Shown here: piece by piece, positions 33,873-41,999 of the stretch
How positions within the stretch are numbered: position 1 is the first letter of the stretch
Layout: every line of letters starts with the position of its first letter
NCBI RefSeq assembly: GCF_001611795.1
Contig: NZ_CP015098.1
Location: 2,170,001 to 2,234,000 of the forward strand
DNA length: 64,000 nt
Origin: Streptomyces qaidamensis
GTDB lineage: Bacteria > Actinomycetota > Actinomycetes > Streptomycetales > Streptomycetaceae
Direction of reading: 5' to 3'
Made by a program: the position numbers and the translations under genes
The notes under the pieces: generated by a model
Told to the model about the DNA's origin: nothing
Database searches by the model: none
What the model saw: the letters and a program-made list of their open reading frames with translations, nothing else

Positions 33873-34720
33873 GCACGACCGCACCACACGCCCGCCGTGT
33901 CCGTGGCAAGGGGGCGGGCCTGGGCCTGCTGGCCTGGCTGCTCGGCATCGCGTTCTTCCTGCCCATCGCGTGGATGGCGCTGACGTCCTTCCACTCGGAG
34001 ACGGACGCGGCGACCAACCCGCCGTCCTTCGCGGCCGCCCTGACCCTGGACGGCTACCGCGAGTTCTTCGGCGCGGGCGGCGGCGCGAGCCCCTGGCCGG
34101 CACTGATCAACTCCACGGTCGCGTCCGTGGCCTCGACCCTGCTGGTCCTGCTGCTGGCCTTCCCGGCGGCCTACGCGCTGTCCATCAACCGGGTCCGCAA
34201 GTGGACGGACGTCCTGTTCTTCTTCCTCTCCACGAAGATGCTGCCGGCCGTGGCGGGCCTGCTCCCGATCTACCTCTTCGCCAAGAACGCCGGGATGCTC
34301 GACAACATCTGGCTGCTGGTCATCCTCTACACCTCCATGAACCTGCCGATCGCGGTGTGGATGATGCAGTCCTTCCTCGCCGAGATCCCGGTCGCGGTGA
34401 TCGAGGCCGCCCGGGTGGACGGAGCACGACTGCCCACGGTCCTCGCGCGCGTGGTCGCCCCGATCTCCCTCCCCGGTATCGCCGCCACCGCCCTGATCTG
34501 CTTCATCTTCAGCTGGAACGAACTGCTCTTCGCCCGGGTGCTCACGGGTGTGGTCGCCGAGACCGCCCCCGTCTTCCTGACCGGCTTCATCACCAGCCAG
34601 GGCCTGTTCCTGGCGAAGGTGTGCGCCGCGTCGCTCGTCATCTCCCTGCCGGTGCTCGCCGCGGGGTTCGCCGCCCAGGACAAGCTGGTCCAGGGTCTGT
34701 CGTTGGGAGCCGTGAAATGA
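33869..34720 (+). CDS. Polyol/sugar ABC transporter permease (MalG type)
   Basis: This 283-residue membrane protein has six helices, an EAA loop VIEAARVDGARLPTVLARVV and the usual end LVQGLSLGAVK. It is the second channel subunit of the DeoR-controlled importer. Its stop overlaps the dehydrogenase ATG. Confidence 0.86.
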   Translation: MSTTAPHARRVRGKGAGLGLLAWLLGIAFFLPIAWMALTSFHSETDAATNPPSFAAALTLDGYREFFGAGGGASPWPALINSTVASVASTLLVLLLAFPAAYALSINRVRKWTDVLFFFLSTKMLPAVAGLLPIYLFAKNAGMLDNIWLLVILYTSMNLPIAVWMMQSFLAEIPVAVIEAARVDGARLPTVLARVVAPISLPGIAATALICFIFSWNELLFARVLTGVVAETAPVFLTGFITSQGLFLAKVCAASLVISLPVLAAGFAAQDKLVQGLSLGAVK

Positions 34721-35706
34721 AGGCCGCCGTCATCGAGTCCGTGGGCAAGGCCGTCGTCGCCGAGGTCCCCGACCCGACGCCCGGCCCGCGCGAGGTCGTG
34801 GTCGAGGTCGCGGCCTGCGGCCTGTGCGGAACCGACCTCCACATTCTCCAGGGCGAGTTCGCCCCGAAGCTGCCGATCGTGCCCGGGCACGAGTTCGCGG
34901 GCGAGGTGGTCGGGGTCGGCACCCGGGTCACGGAGGTGGCGGTGGGCGACCGGGTCGCCGTCGACCCGTCCCTCTACTGCTACGAGTGCCGCTACTGCCG
35001 CACCGGCCACAACAACCTCTGCGAACGCTGGGCGGCGATCGGCGTGACCACGGCCGGGGGCGCGGCACAGTACGCCCTCGCCCCGGTGGCGAACTGCGTG
35101 AAGCTCCCGGAACACGTCCGCACCGAGGACGCGGCGCTCGTCGAGCCCCTCTCCTGCGCCGTGCGCGGCTACGACGTCCTGCAGGCCCGTCTCGGCGCGC
35201 ACGTGCTGATCTACGGCTCGGGCACCATGGGCCTGATGATGCTGGAGCTGGCCAAGCGCACGGGCGCGGCGAGCGTGGACGTCGTCGACGTGAACCCTGC
35301 CCGCCTGGAGACGGCCCGCCGCCTGGGCGTCTCGGCGGCGGCGACGAACCCCGACGAACTGGACCGCCCCCAGGGCTGGGACCTGGTCGTGGACGCCACG
35401 GGCAACGCGGCGGCGATCCAGGACGGACTGGACCGGGTGGCGAAGGCGGGCACGTTCCTGCAGTTCGGTGTGGCCGACTACGCGACGCGGGTGACGATCG
35501 ACCCGTACCGCATCTACAACCAGGAGATCACCATCACCGGCTCGATGGCGGTGCTGCACAGCTTCGAGCGGGCCGCGGAGCTCTTCGCGAACGGCGTCCT
35601 CGACCCCGATGTCTTCATCAGCGACCGCATCCCGCTGGAGCGGTACCCGCAGGCGCTGGAGCAGTTCGCGGCGGGGGTCGGCCGCAAGATCGTCGTCGTG
35701 CCGTAG
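34717..35706 (+). CDS. Zinc-dependent polyol dehydrogenase (MDR family)
   Basis: This 329-residue medium-chain dehydrogenase oxidises a sugar alcohol with NAD+. Catalytic zinc ligands are C37 (CGTDLH) and H58-E59 (GHEF). The structural zinc site is C88, C91, C94 and C102 (CYECRYCRTGHNNLC). The nucleotide site reads YGSGTMGLMMLELAKR. It is the last gene of the operon, directly coupled to the importer, so it should act on the imported polyol. The exact substrate (sorbitol, arabitol or another) is not determined. Confidence 0.85.
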   Translation: MKAAVIESVGKAVVAEVPDPTPGPREVVVEVAACGLCGTDLHILQGEFAPKLPIVPGHEFAGEVVGVGTRVTEVAVGDRVAVDPSLYCYECRYCRTGHNNLCERWAAIGVTTAGGAAQYALAPVANCVKLPEHVRTEDAALVEPLSCAVRGYDVLQARLGAHVLIYGSGTMGLMMLELAKRTGAASVDVVDVNPARLETARRLGVSAAATNPDELDRPQGWDLVVDATGNAAAIQDGLDRVAKAGTFLQFGVADYATRVTIDPYRIYNQEITITGSMAVLHSFERAAELFANGVLDPDVFISDRIPLERYPQALEQFAAGVGRKIVVVP

Positions 35707-35779
35707 GGAAGGGACCACCGCGGGCGGGGGCAGGCGAAATTCGCTGGGACGCCTGCTCCCCGCCTCGTACCCTCACGGC

Positions 35780-36001
35780 ATGCCGAGACCTCACGGATTC
35801 ACCTACGAGCAGCACACCGGCGGCACCGTCCGCATCAGTCACCACGGCCGCCCCGCCACCACCCTGAACGGCCCCCGGGCCGCGCAGTTCCTCGCCGAGG
35901 TCGAGACCTCCGACCCCCAGCTCGTCATGGCCCGCTGGACCGGCAACTACAAGCGGGGCAACGAACGCATCGCCCGCGCCCATCCCCGCAATCGCCGCTG
36001 A
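35780..36001 (+). CDS. Small conserved protein of unknown function
   Basis: This 73-residue basic protein starts MPRPHGFTYEQHTGGTVRISHHGR. It has no signal or membrane segment. It has the look of a short conserved actinomycete protein with a C-terminal basic tail (GNYKRGNERIARAHPRNRR). It lies 77 bp before the TerD gene, on the same strand. The ATG sits where the coding pattern begins; no strong ribosome binding site is visible. Nucleic-acid binding is possible from composition only. Confidence 0.6.
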   Translation: MPRPHGFTYEQHTGGTVRISHHGRPATTLNGPRAAQFLAEVETSDPQLVMARWTGNYKRGNERIARAHPRNRR

Positions 36002-36078
36002 GAGCCCCAGCGATCGCCGGTGACCCGATTGGCGGCAAGGTAAGGGAACGGCAAAACCGCCTCGCTCGTTCACCCGGC

Positions 36079-37290
36079 ATGACAGCTATGACCCCTGGCT
36101 CGAACATCCCCCTGTCCGCCGCCCGCGTGACGGTGGACGTCGCCGCCCCGGTGCGGCTCGACGTATCGGGCCTGCTGCTCACCGCCGACGGCAAGGTGCG
36201 CTCCGACGACGACTTCATCTTCTACAACCAGCCGTCCGGCCCCGGCGTGACGTACCGCTCGGGCGGCGGCAGTGCGCCCGACGCGATCGTCGTCGACACG
36301 GCGGCCGTGCCCCCGGGCATCGAGAAGATCGTCGTCACGGCGAGCCCGGACGCCGCGGGCCAGACCTTCCAGAGCATCGAGCCGACGGCCACCATCCGCA
36401 ACGCGGACGACGGCTCCGTCCTGGCCACGTTCACGCCGCCGCAGCTCGGCAGTGAGACGGCCCTGGTCATCGTGGAGGTCTACCAGCGAGGCGGCCAGTG
36501 GAAGGCCCGGGCCGTCGGCCAGGGATACGCCAACGGCCTCGCGGGCATCGCCACGGACTTCGGTGTCACGGTGGAGGAGCCGGCCGCGGCCGCCCCGCCC
36601 CAGCCGGTGACCCCGCCGCCGGCCCCGGTGCAGCCGCCGGCCCCGCCCGTCTCCGCCCCCGCCGCGCCCCCGGCCGCCCCGGCCACGCCTCCTCCGCCCG
36701 CGCCCGGCGCCGGGAAGATCAACCTGGACAAGGGCCGCGTCAGCCTCCAGAAGAACCAGACGGTCTCCCTGATCAAGGGCGGCCGCCCCCTGCTCTCCCA
36801 GGTCAGGATGGGTCTCGGCTGGGAGCCCGCGTACCGCGGCAAGGACATCGACCTGGACGCCTCGGTCATCGCCTACGGCCCGCAGCGCAACCACATCGAC
36901 AGCTGCTACTTCGGCAAGCTCCAGATCGTCGGCGGCGCGATCCGGCACTCCGGCGACAACCTCACGGGCGAGGGCGGCGGGGACGACGAGACCATCATGG
37001 TCGACCTCGGCCGCCTGCCCCAGGAGGTCACCGGCCTGGTCTTCACGGTCAACTCCTTCTCCGGCCAGAAGTTCACCGAGGTCGCCAAGGCCTACTGCCG
37101 CCTCATGGACGGCACCACCGGCGAGGAACTGGTCCGTTTCGACCTCACCAGCGCCGAGCCGCAGACCGGCGTGATGATGGCCAAGCTCGTCCGCCAGTTC
37201 TCCGGCGAGTGGGACATGACGGCCATGGGCGACTTCGTGAAGTCCCGCACGGTGAGGGGAATGGTGAAGCCGGCGGCGCAGGCCCTGTAA
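36079..37290 (+). CDS. Tandem TerD-domain protein with proline-rich linker
   Basis: This is a 403-residue protein with two TerD-like domains, at about 1-165 and 213-403. They are joined by an extended linker made almost only of Pro, Ala and Val (about 166-212). Domain one has KVRSDDDFIFYNQP, and domain two has RHSGDNLTGEGGGDDE, the acidic calcium-binding motif of the tellurium-resistance family. TerD proteins act in the cytoplasm in stress responses and calcium signalling. The double domain is about twice the usual ~190 residues. The start is supported by codon pattern only. Confidence 0.82.
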   Translation: MTAMTPGSNIPLSAARVTVDVAAPVRLDVSGLLLTADGKVRSDDDFIFYNQPSGPGVTYRSGGGSAPDAIVVDTAAVPPGIEKIVVTASPDAAGQTFQSIEPTATIRNADDGSVLATFTPPQLGSETALVIVEVYQRGGQWKARAVGQGYANGLAGIATDFGVTVEEPAAAAPPQPVTPPPAPVQPPAPPVSAPAAPPAAPATPPPPAPGAGKINLDKGRVSLQKNQTVSLIKGGRPLLSQVRMGLGWEPAYRGKDIDLDASVIAYGPQRNHIDSCYFGKLQIVGGAIRHSGDNLTGEGGGDDETIMVDLGRLPQEVTGLVFTVNSFSGQKFTEVAKAYCRLMDGTTGEELVRFDLTSAEPQTGVMMAKLVRQFSGEWDMTAMGDFVKSRTVRGMVKPAAQAL

Positions 37291-37309
37291 CCCACCGAAC
37301 CGGCCTCCG

Positions 37310-37336
37310 GGACGCCCCCTCATCCAGGGGGCGTCC
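37310..37336. terminator. Bidirectional terminator, TerD / TetR
   Basis: GGACGCCCCCT pairs with AGGGGGCGTCC around a CATCC loop. It is a perfect 11-pair stem between convergent genes. Confidence 0.7.
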
Positions 37337-37347
37337 GGCTCACCGGA

Positions 37348-37923
37348 TCAGCGGCGCTCCGCCACCAAGCCCTCCATCAGCAGCGTCAGATACCGCCGGA
37401 TGTGCCGGCCCTCCCCGTCCGCCAGTTCGGACGCCGTCGCCACCCCGTGCGCCAGCCGCAGCACGTCGACCGGCTCGACGTCCCGCCGCAGCGTGCCCGC
37501 CTCCTGCGCCGCCCGGACCAGCCGCCCCGCCGCGGCCTTGACCGAGTCGCCGCAGGCCGTGTTCACGAGGGCGCCGGAGTCCGTGACGGCCGGCCCCAGC
37601 AGCGCCTTCAGCCCCCGCATCCGGATCATCCCGGCGCCCAGTTCGTACAGCCACTCCCCCAGCGCCTCGCCCGGCGGCAGTTCGGCCGCGAGCGCATCGG
37701 CCCGGGCCGCGATCACCTCGACGCGGTCCAGGTACGCGGCCTCCAGCAGCGCCTGCCGGGTCGGGAAGTGCCGGTACAGCGTGCCGGAGCCGACCCCGGC
37801 CCGCTTGGCGATGTCGTCGAGCGACGCGCCTTCCCCATGCTCGGCGAAGGCCTCGACGGCGACCGTCAGCAACCGCTCGTAGTTGCGCCGGGCGTCCGCC
37901 CGCATGGGCCTGACCTGCGCCAC
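37348..37923 (-). CDS. TetR family regulator
   Basis: This 191-residue regulator has an N-terminal helix-turn-helix (SLDDIAKRAGVGSGTLYRHF) preceded by RRNYERLLTVAVEAFAEHG, with a variable helical ligand domain after it. The GTG start was chosen because AGGAG lies seven bases upstream; the frame opens five codons earlier at another GTG that overlaps the ribosome binding site. The regulated gene is not obvious, as there is no divergent partner. Confidence 0.8.
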   Translation of the reverse strand: MAQVRPMRADARRNYERLLTVAVEAFAEHGEGASLDDIAKRAGVGSGTLYRHFPTRQALLEAAYLDRVEVIAARADALAAELPPGEALGEWLYELGAGMIRMRGLKALLGPAVTDSGALVNTACGDSVKAAAGRLVRAAQEAGTLRRDVEPVDVLRLAHGVATASELADGEGRHIRRYLTLLMEGLVAERR

Positions 37924-38056
37924 GCGACCACTCCTCACCGACCGGGACCTGGCGGGTCCTTTCTCCGCACCCTACCGAGAGGCCGGACCCGGGGCCCGCC
38001 CTCACATCTTCAGCGCTCCGCCGCGGGGTCCCGCAGGAAGTGCGGCGCCCCGAACA

Positions 38057-38146
38057 GGAGAGGACGTTGAGGTTCGCCAGTGCCACCTGGAACGTGACCT
38101 TCTCCGGGTCGATCATCACGACCAGGGGCCAGATGGAGTCGTTCCA
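38057..38146 (-). pseudogene. Relic of a MalG-type sugar ABC permease
   Basis: A 30-codon stretch reads WNDSIWPLVVMIDPEKVTFQ and then VALANLN. This is the highly conserved segment after the EAA loop of MalG-type permeases (compare WND-x-LWPL and LANLQ in intact relatives). There is no start, no signal or helices before it, and the frame dissolves on both sides. It lies just 3' of the lacI gene on the same strand, suggesting a decayed transporter operon once controlled by that regulator. Confidence 0.6.
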
Positions 38147-38214
38147 CGGCCTCGAAGTGCACGGTGTCAAGGGACCGGCGCGGCTGATCTGCCGGAGGCC
38201 GGGCGGCCGGAACG

Positions 38215-39273
38215 TCAGGCGGAGTCGCGCACCACGAGTTCGGGTGTCACCCACGCGTCGGCGCCCCGCAGCGGCTCCTCGCCCGCGCGCAGCCGGGCCA
38301 CCTGCTCCACGGCCAGCCGCCCCAGCTGCCGCTTGTCGATGTGCAGGGTGGTCAGGGCGGGTTCGACCAGGTCACCCAGGGAGAGGCCGTCGAAGCCGAG
38401 CACGGCCAGGTCGTCCGGGACGCTCCGGCCGCGGCGGCGGGCGGTGCGCATCGCCCCGACCGCGATGAGGTCGTTGAAGCCGAAGACCGCGGTGATCTCG
38501 GGCCGCGCGGCCAGCAGCCGTTCCATGCCGGCCTCGCCGCCTGCCACGCTGTGCTCGGGGCACATCACGACCCAGCTCTCGTCGGCCGGCAGGCCGAGCC
38601 GCCGTGCCTGCTCCAGGAAGGCCTGTCTGCGGGGACCGGGGCCGTGCACGCCGTCCAGCATGCCGATCCTGCGGTGCCCCGCGCGGAACAGGTGGTTCAT
38701 GCCCTGCTCGACCCCGGTGGCGGCGTCGATGCCCACGGCCGCGAACCGGGTCTGCTGCGGGCCGCGCTCCAGCAGCACCAGCGGTACGCCGCCGAGATGC
38801 CGGGTGAGCACGTCGTCCGGGTCCTTGAAGTAGCCCACGACGGCGTCCGCCTGGTGGGAGAGCACGTCGAGCGCCTCCCGCTCCCTGGCCTCGTCGATCC
38901 GGGAGTCCCACACGACGACCTGCCAGCCGCGCTGCTCGGCCGCCTCCAGCACGCCGGCGGCCACCTCGGGGAAGAACGGGTTGCGCAAGTCCGGGATGAC
39001 CAGGCCGGCCGTCACCGCGCCCTTCTGGACGAGCCCGCGCGCGAACCGGCTCGGCCGGTAGTCCAGGAGCCGCGCCGCCTCCAGGACCCGCTCCTTGGTG
39101 CCGGGGTCGATCTCACCCTTGTCGTTGACCGCCCGGGAGACCGTCTGGCGGGACACCCCGGCCAGGCGGGCGACGTCGTGGATCGTGGCCCGGCGCCGCG
39201 CACCGGCGGGCCGCTCGGCACTCGGCTCCGCACGCTGATTGTCCGTCCACACGTCCAGCACTGTATCCGGCAC
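38215..39273 (-). CDS. LacI family sugar-responsive repressor
   Basis: This 352-residue repressor has an N-terminal helix-turn-helix (TIHDVARLAGVSRQTVSRAV), the hinge-helix region RPSRFARGLVQ, and a periplasmic-binding-like sensor domain (AGLVIPDLRNPFFPEV, AVFGFNDLIAVGAM, VLGFDGLSLGDLV). LacI regulators often control cell-wall polysaccharide genes, so it is a candidate for the palindromes near 2.45 and 21.16 kb. The GTG start is uncertain because further GTG codons follow within eight residues. GTTG-N6-CAAC at 39347-39360 may be its own operator. Confidence 0.82.
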   Translation of the reverse strand: MPDTVLDVWTDNQRAEPSAERPAGARRRATIHDVARLAGVSRQTVSRAVNDKGEIDPGTKERVLEAARLLDYRPSRFARGLVQKGAVTAGLVIPDLRNPFFPEVAAGVLEAAEQRGWQVVVWDSRIDEAREREALDVLSHQADAVVGYFKDPDDVLTRHLGGVPLVLLERGPQQTRFAAVGIDAATGVEQGMNHLFRAGHRRIGMLDGVHGPGPRRQAFLEQARRLGLPADESWVVMCPEHSVAGGEAGMERLLAARPEITAVFGFNDLIAVGAMRTARRRGRSVPDDLAVLGFDGLSLGDLVEPALTTLHIDKRQLGRLAVEQVARLRAGEEPLRGADAWVTPELVVRDSA

Positions 39274-39455
39274 TCCGGCCGCCCCGTCAGGGGCAGCCGG
39301 ACGTCATCGGAACGGCGCGAGGGGACAGGACGCCGACCGACTGATCGTTGACGTGCCAACCGCTGCGGGCGGCCACGGACACACCCCGGCACGGCCCCGA
39401 CCCGCACCCCGCGAGAAGACGAAGCGGCCGCAGCCGGTCGATCACCCCGCCCCCG

Positions 39456-39860
39456 TCAGTCGCCGAGCTCGGTGAACAGGGTCAGCTGAAGGTCACCAGG
39501 CGCTTCGAGCCGGGAGTTCAGGGAGTTCCAGGGCGTTCGGGTCGGCCCGGCGACGACCTCGGCTCCCGCGGCGGCCAGTTTCGCCGTCGCGGCGACGGAG
39601 TCGTCCACCTGGAAGGCGACCCGGATGTGCCCGGCCACCCGCCGCCCCACCTCCACCTCGTCGATGAACGCGGCATGGTTCGGGTCGGTCAGCTCCAGGG
39701 TGGCCCGCCCGGCGTCGAGGATCGTGACCCGCCCGTCCTCCGAGGCGAACGCGCCCTGCTCGGTCAGCCCGAGCACGTCCCGGTAGAAGTGCAGCGCGGC
39801 GTCGTAGTCCTCGGCGGTCACGACCAGGCGGAGTTCGCGAACGGCAGGCTGACCGGACAT
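39456..39860 (-). CDS. VOC / glyoxalase-like protein
   Basis: This 134-residue vicinal oxygen chelate fold protein has ELRLVVTAEDYDAALHFYRD at the start, an RVTILDAGRATLELTD mid-strand and LTLFTELGD at the end. Such proteins are metal-dependent isomerases, dioxygenases or resistance proteins; none of these can be chosen here. GAGGAG precedes the ATG. It stands alone between lacI and the Ro gene. Confidence 0.78.
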   Translation of the reverse strand: MSGQPAVRELRLVVTAEDYDAALHFYRDVLGLTEQGAFASEDGRVTILDAGRATLELTDPNHAAFIDEVEVGRRVAGHIRVAFQVDDSVAATAKLAAAGAEVVAGPTRTPWNSLNSRLEAPGDLQLTLFTELGD

Positions 39861-40023
39861 GGCGGCTCCTCAAAGGACGTCGACTGACCGGGACAACCCG
39901 ACAGCCCGCCGAAGGATTCCCCTGTGCACCCGGCTGCCCACCCGGCCCGGCGCTCAGAACTGCTCAGCCGCGCTCTCCCCCTCGACACCAGGTCGGTCAT
40001 CCCGGCTCAACAAGCGCACAGAA

Positions 40024-40059
40024 CCGCGGCCCGCACTCCCCACGCGGTGCGGGCCGCGG
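40024..40059 (-). terminator. Ro gene terminator hairpin
   Basis: CCGCGGCCCGCA pairs perfectly with TGCGGGCCGCGG across a 12-base loop, 11 bases beyond the stop codon of the Ro60-like gene. Confidence 0.7.
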
Positions 40060-40070
40060 CCTGTCGCCCC

Positions 40071-41654
40071 TCAGGCCGCCCAGGGCCAGTCGGCGTCCCG
40101 GGAGGCCTCGATCAGCGGAACCATCCGGAAAGCCGCGTCCGAGAGCCCCCCGAACGTGTGCCGGTTGCCCTTGCCCGACGGACCGTGGCCCGCCCGGTAC
40201 CCTGCGAGGTTCCAGGTGTAGACCGGCACGTCAGCCGGGATCTGCTCGGTCGGGTCGCCCCGGTGGTGGTGCGTGTACTGCTCGTCGGTGACGATCAGCA
40301 CCCGGTCGTGCTTCTTGTAGTGCCGGCGCACCGCCTCCGTGGTGTCGGTGCCGCCCAGGTCGCCGAAGCGGTCCAGGATCTTCAGCACCGACTCGCCGCG
40401 GCGGAACTTCACGCGGTCGCTCGTCGAGCCGAACTCGACCAGGTCCGCGCGCTCAGCCCGCAGCGCGAGCGCCGTGCCGAAGATCGCCGCCGCGTCGGCC
40501 CGGGTCAGCTCCGAGCGGTCGGACAGCCGCGACCAGAACATCGACCCCGAGCGGTCCACGAGCACCAGCGTCCGGCCGGGCAGCGCGGGCACGTGGGCCA
40601 GCGAGTGGCCGAGCGCCCGCTCCAGGGCGTACGACCAGCGCAGCGACGGCGCGTGCTGGTAGGCGGCGAGGTACCGGAAGGGGAACTGCCGCGAACGGGC
40701 GACTTCGGCCGGGTCGCTGATCCGCGCGGCGACCCGCTCGGCCACCTCGTCCGAGACGCCGGCCTCGTCGAAGTTCCGCAGGTTGCGCACGAGAGCCATG
40801 GTCCTCATGGAGGGGATCACGGCCTCCCAGGCCGCCTTGTCCATCGGCCCCTGCAGCCAGCCCGCCAGCGCCTCCCACGTCATCCCGGCCGCGGCCAGCC
40901 GCTCGGCACCTCCCTCGGCGGTCACGACCGCACGCCGGTCCGCCACGGGCAGCGCCATCAGCTCGCGGTGCGCGCTCAGTACGTGGTCGGACGCGGGCGG
41001 CACGGCGGTGTCCGGGTGGTGCCGGCGGTCGAGGGCGTACCGGAAGAGCTCGCCCTGCCACGGCTTGTCCGGGTCCGGGGCCGCGTGCACGAGGTTGAGG
41101 ATGTCGCCGAAGCGGTAGCCCTTGGAGGCGGTGTCGTACTTCAGCAGCGCCTTGCCGTGGTACAGGCGGCGCACGGCGTCGGCGATGCCGCGCTTGACCG
41201 GCTTCGGCACGTTGCGGCCGTACATCGCGGTCCAGTACGCGAGCAGTTCGCCGGGCTCGTCGGGCCGCTGGAGGACGGAGGCGACGACCTGCCGGTTGGA
41301 CGGGCCGTCGGTCGCGCCCGCGTCCAGGCGGGCCTTGACGTACTCGGCGGCGCCGACGACCGAGGCGGTGCGCAGGTTGCCCTCGCCGCGCAGCCAGCCG
41401 AGCAGGCCGGCCGTCCACTCCGGGTCGGTGACGGCGAGTTCGCGCACGAGCTTCGTGAAGCGGTCGTCGCGGTCGGCGCCGGTCTCGTAGAAGGTCTGCT
41501 GGGAGACGAAGTTGGAGACGGAGAGCAGGAAGAGTTCGGAGCGGGCGTCCCGCTCGCGGCCCCGGCCGCCCTCGTAGGTGCGCAGCACACGCCCGGTGGA
41601 CGTCACGCGCGAGACGGGACGCGCGCGGGCTGCCTTGGAATTGAATCGCGCCAT
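40071..41654 (-). CDS. rsr: Ro60 / TROVE-domain RNA-binding protein
   Basis: This 527-residue bacterial ortholog of the Ro autoantigen has a HEAT-like TROVE ring at about residues 1-355 (basic start KAARARPVSRVTSTGRV, AYWTAMYGRNVPK, KGYRFGDILNLVH). A von Willebrand A domain at about 358-527 has an intact metal site: DRSGSM (367-372), GGTDTTEA (434-441) and TDEQ (456-459). Family members bind noncoding Y RNAs and help 3' RNA degradation and stress survival. Two Y-like RNAs lie just upstream on the same strand, supporting this role. The ATG follows GGGGGAATTC. Confidence 0.9.
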   Translation of the reverse strand: MARFNSKAARARPVSRVTSTGRVLRTYEGGRGRERDARSELFLLSVSNFVSQQTFYETGADRDDRFTKLVRELAVTDPEWTAGLLGWLRGEGNLRTASVVGAAEYVKARLDAGATDGPSNRQVVASVLQRPDEPGELLAYWTAMYGRNVPKPVKRGIADAVRRLYHGKALLKYDTASKGYRFGDILNLVHAAPDPDKPWQGELFRYALDRRHHPDTAVPPASDHVLSAHRELMALPVADRRAVVTAEGGAERLAAAGMTWEALAGWLQGPMDKAAWEAVIPSMRTMALVRNLRNFDEAGVSDEVAERVAARISDPAEVARSRQFPFRYLAAYQHAPSLRWSYALERALGHSLAHVPALPGRTLVLVDRSGSMFWSRLSDRSELTRADAAAIFGTALALRAERADLVEFGSTSDRVKFRRGESVLKILDRFGDLGGTDTTEAVRRHYKKHDRVLIVTDEQYTHHHRGDPTEQIPADVPVYTWNLAGYRAGHGPSGKGNRHTFGGLSDAAFRMVPLIEASRDADWPWAA

Positions 41655-41706
41655 GGTGAATTCCCCCGAATTCGTTCCTGTTTCCGGGGGAGACGCTGCA
41701 TGCGGG

Positions 41707-41861
41707 AAAAGAGGTGGGTGCCCGAGGACAGAAGTCGGCGACGGACTAATTCAGATGCTCTACCCACTTGAGCTACAGCGACCCGAAGTCGCTGACGGGA
41801 CTCGAACCCGCAACCCTCCGATCCCAGGAAGTAACCGTTGCCTTCGCACCGGGCACCCACC
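41707..41861 (-). ncRNA. Y RNA with tRNA-like module (YrlA type)
   Basis: This RNA of about 150 nt ends in a perfect 12-pair terminal stem (GGTGGGTGCCCG / CGGGCACCCACC) followed by TCTTTT. The inner Y stem is GGCAACGG / CCGTCGCC. The distal part mimics tRNA in permuted order: T arm first (GCGGG-TTCGAGT-CCCGT, 41795-41811), then a 7-pair acceptor-like stem CAGCGAC / GTCGCTG closed by TTCGG (41776-41794), then a D arm (TAGCTC...GAGC, 41756-41775). The ends exit where an anticodon arm would be. That matches the known YrlA architecture, and it stands directly before the Ro gene. Confidence 0.85.
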
Positions 41862-41868
41862 ACATGCT

Positions 41869-41948
41869 GCGCCTCCCGAGATCAAGTCGGCGGCGGCGTC
41901 GGATTCTTTGGAAGAGAAGTAGCCGCTGCCATCGCACCGGGAGGTGCG
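41869..41948 (-). ncRNA. Second, short Y-like RNA without tRNA module
   Basis: This ~80-nt hairpin lies immediately 5' of the YrlA-type RNA. The terminal stem GCACCTCCCG / CGGGAGGCGC has one A-C mismatch. The next segment GGTGCGATGGCAGCGGCTACTTC is nearly identical to the first RNA's GGTGCGAAGGCAACGGTTACTTC (each 23 bases; differences at four places). The inner stem GGCAGCGG / CCGCCGCC keeps the A-C mismatch and swaps an A-U for a G-C pair. The loop is a short TCTTCCAAAGA hairpin in place of the tRNA mimic. It is probably a second Ro ligand. Confidence 0.7.
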
Positions 41949-41950
41949 TG

Positions 41951-41979
41951 ACGTTGTGATCTCACTGTAGGAGGCGCAA
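41951..41979 (-). promoter_or_regulatory. Putative promoter of the Y RNA pair
   Basis: On the minus strand, TTGCGC, a 17-bp spacer and CAACGT occur. Transcription from it would start close to the first base of the short Y RNA's terminal stem. The -10 match is weak. Read-through from the phosphatase gene upstream is the alternative. Confidence 0.35.
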
Positions 41980-41999
41980 CTGTGGAACTGCGAGCGAAT

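Noticed and set aside
41756..41811. A tRNA gene suggested by T- and D-loop sequences
   Set aside because: The arms are in the wrong order, there is no anticodon arm or CCA-bearing acceptor end, and the acceptor-like stem is closed by a TTCGG loop. It fits a Y RNA module instead.
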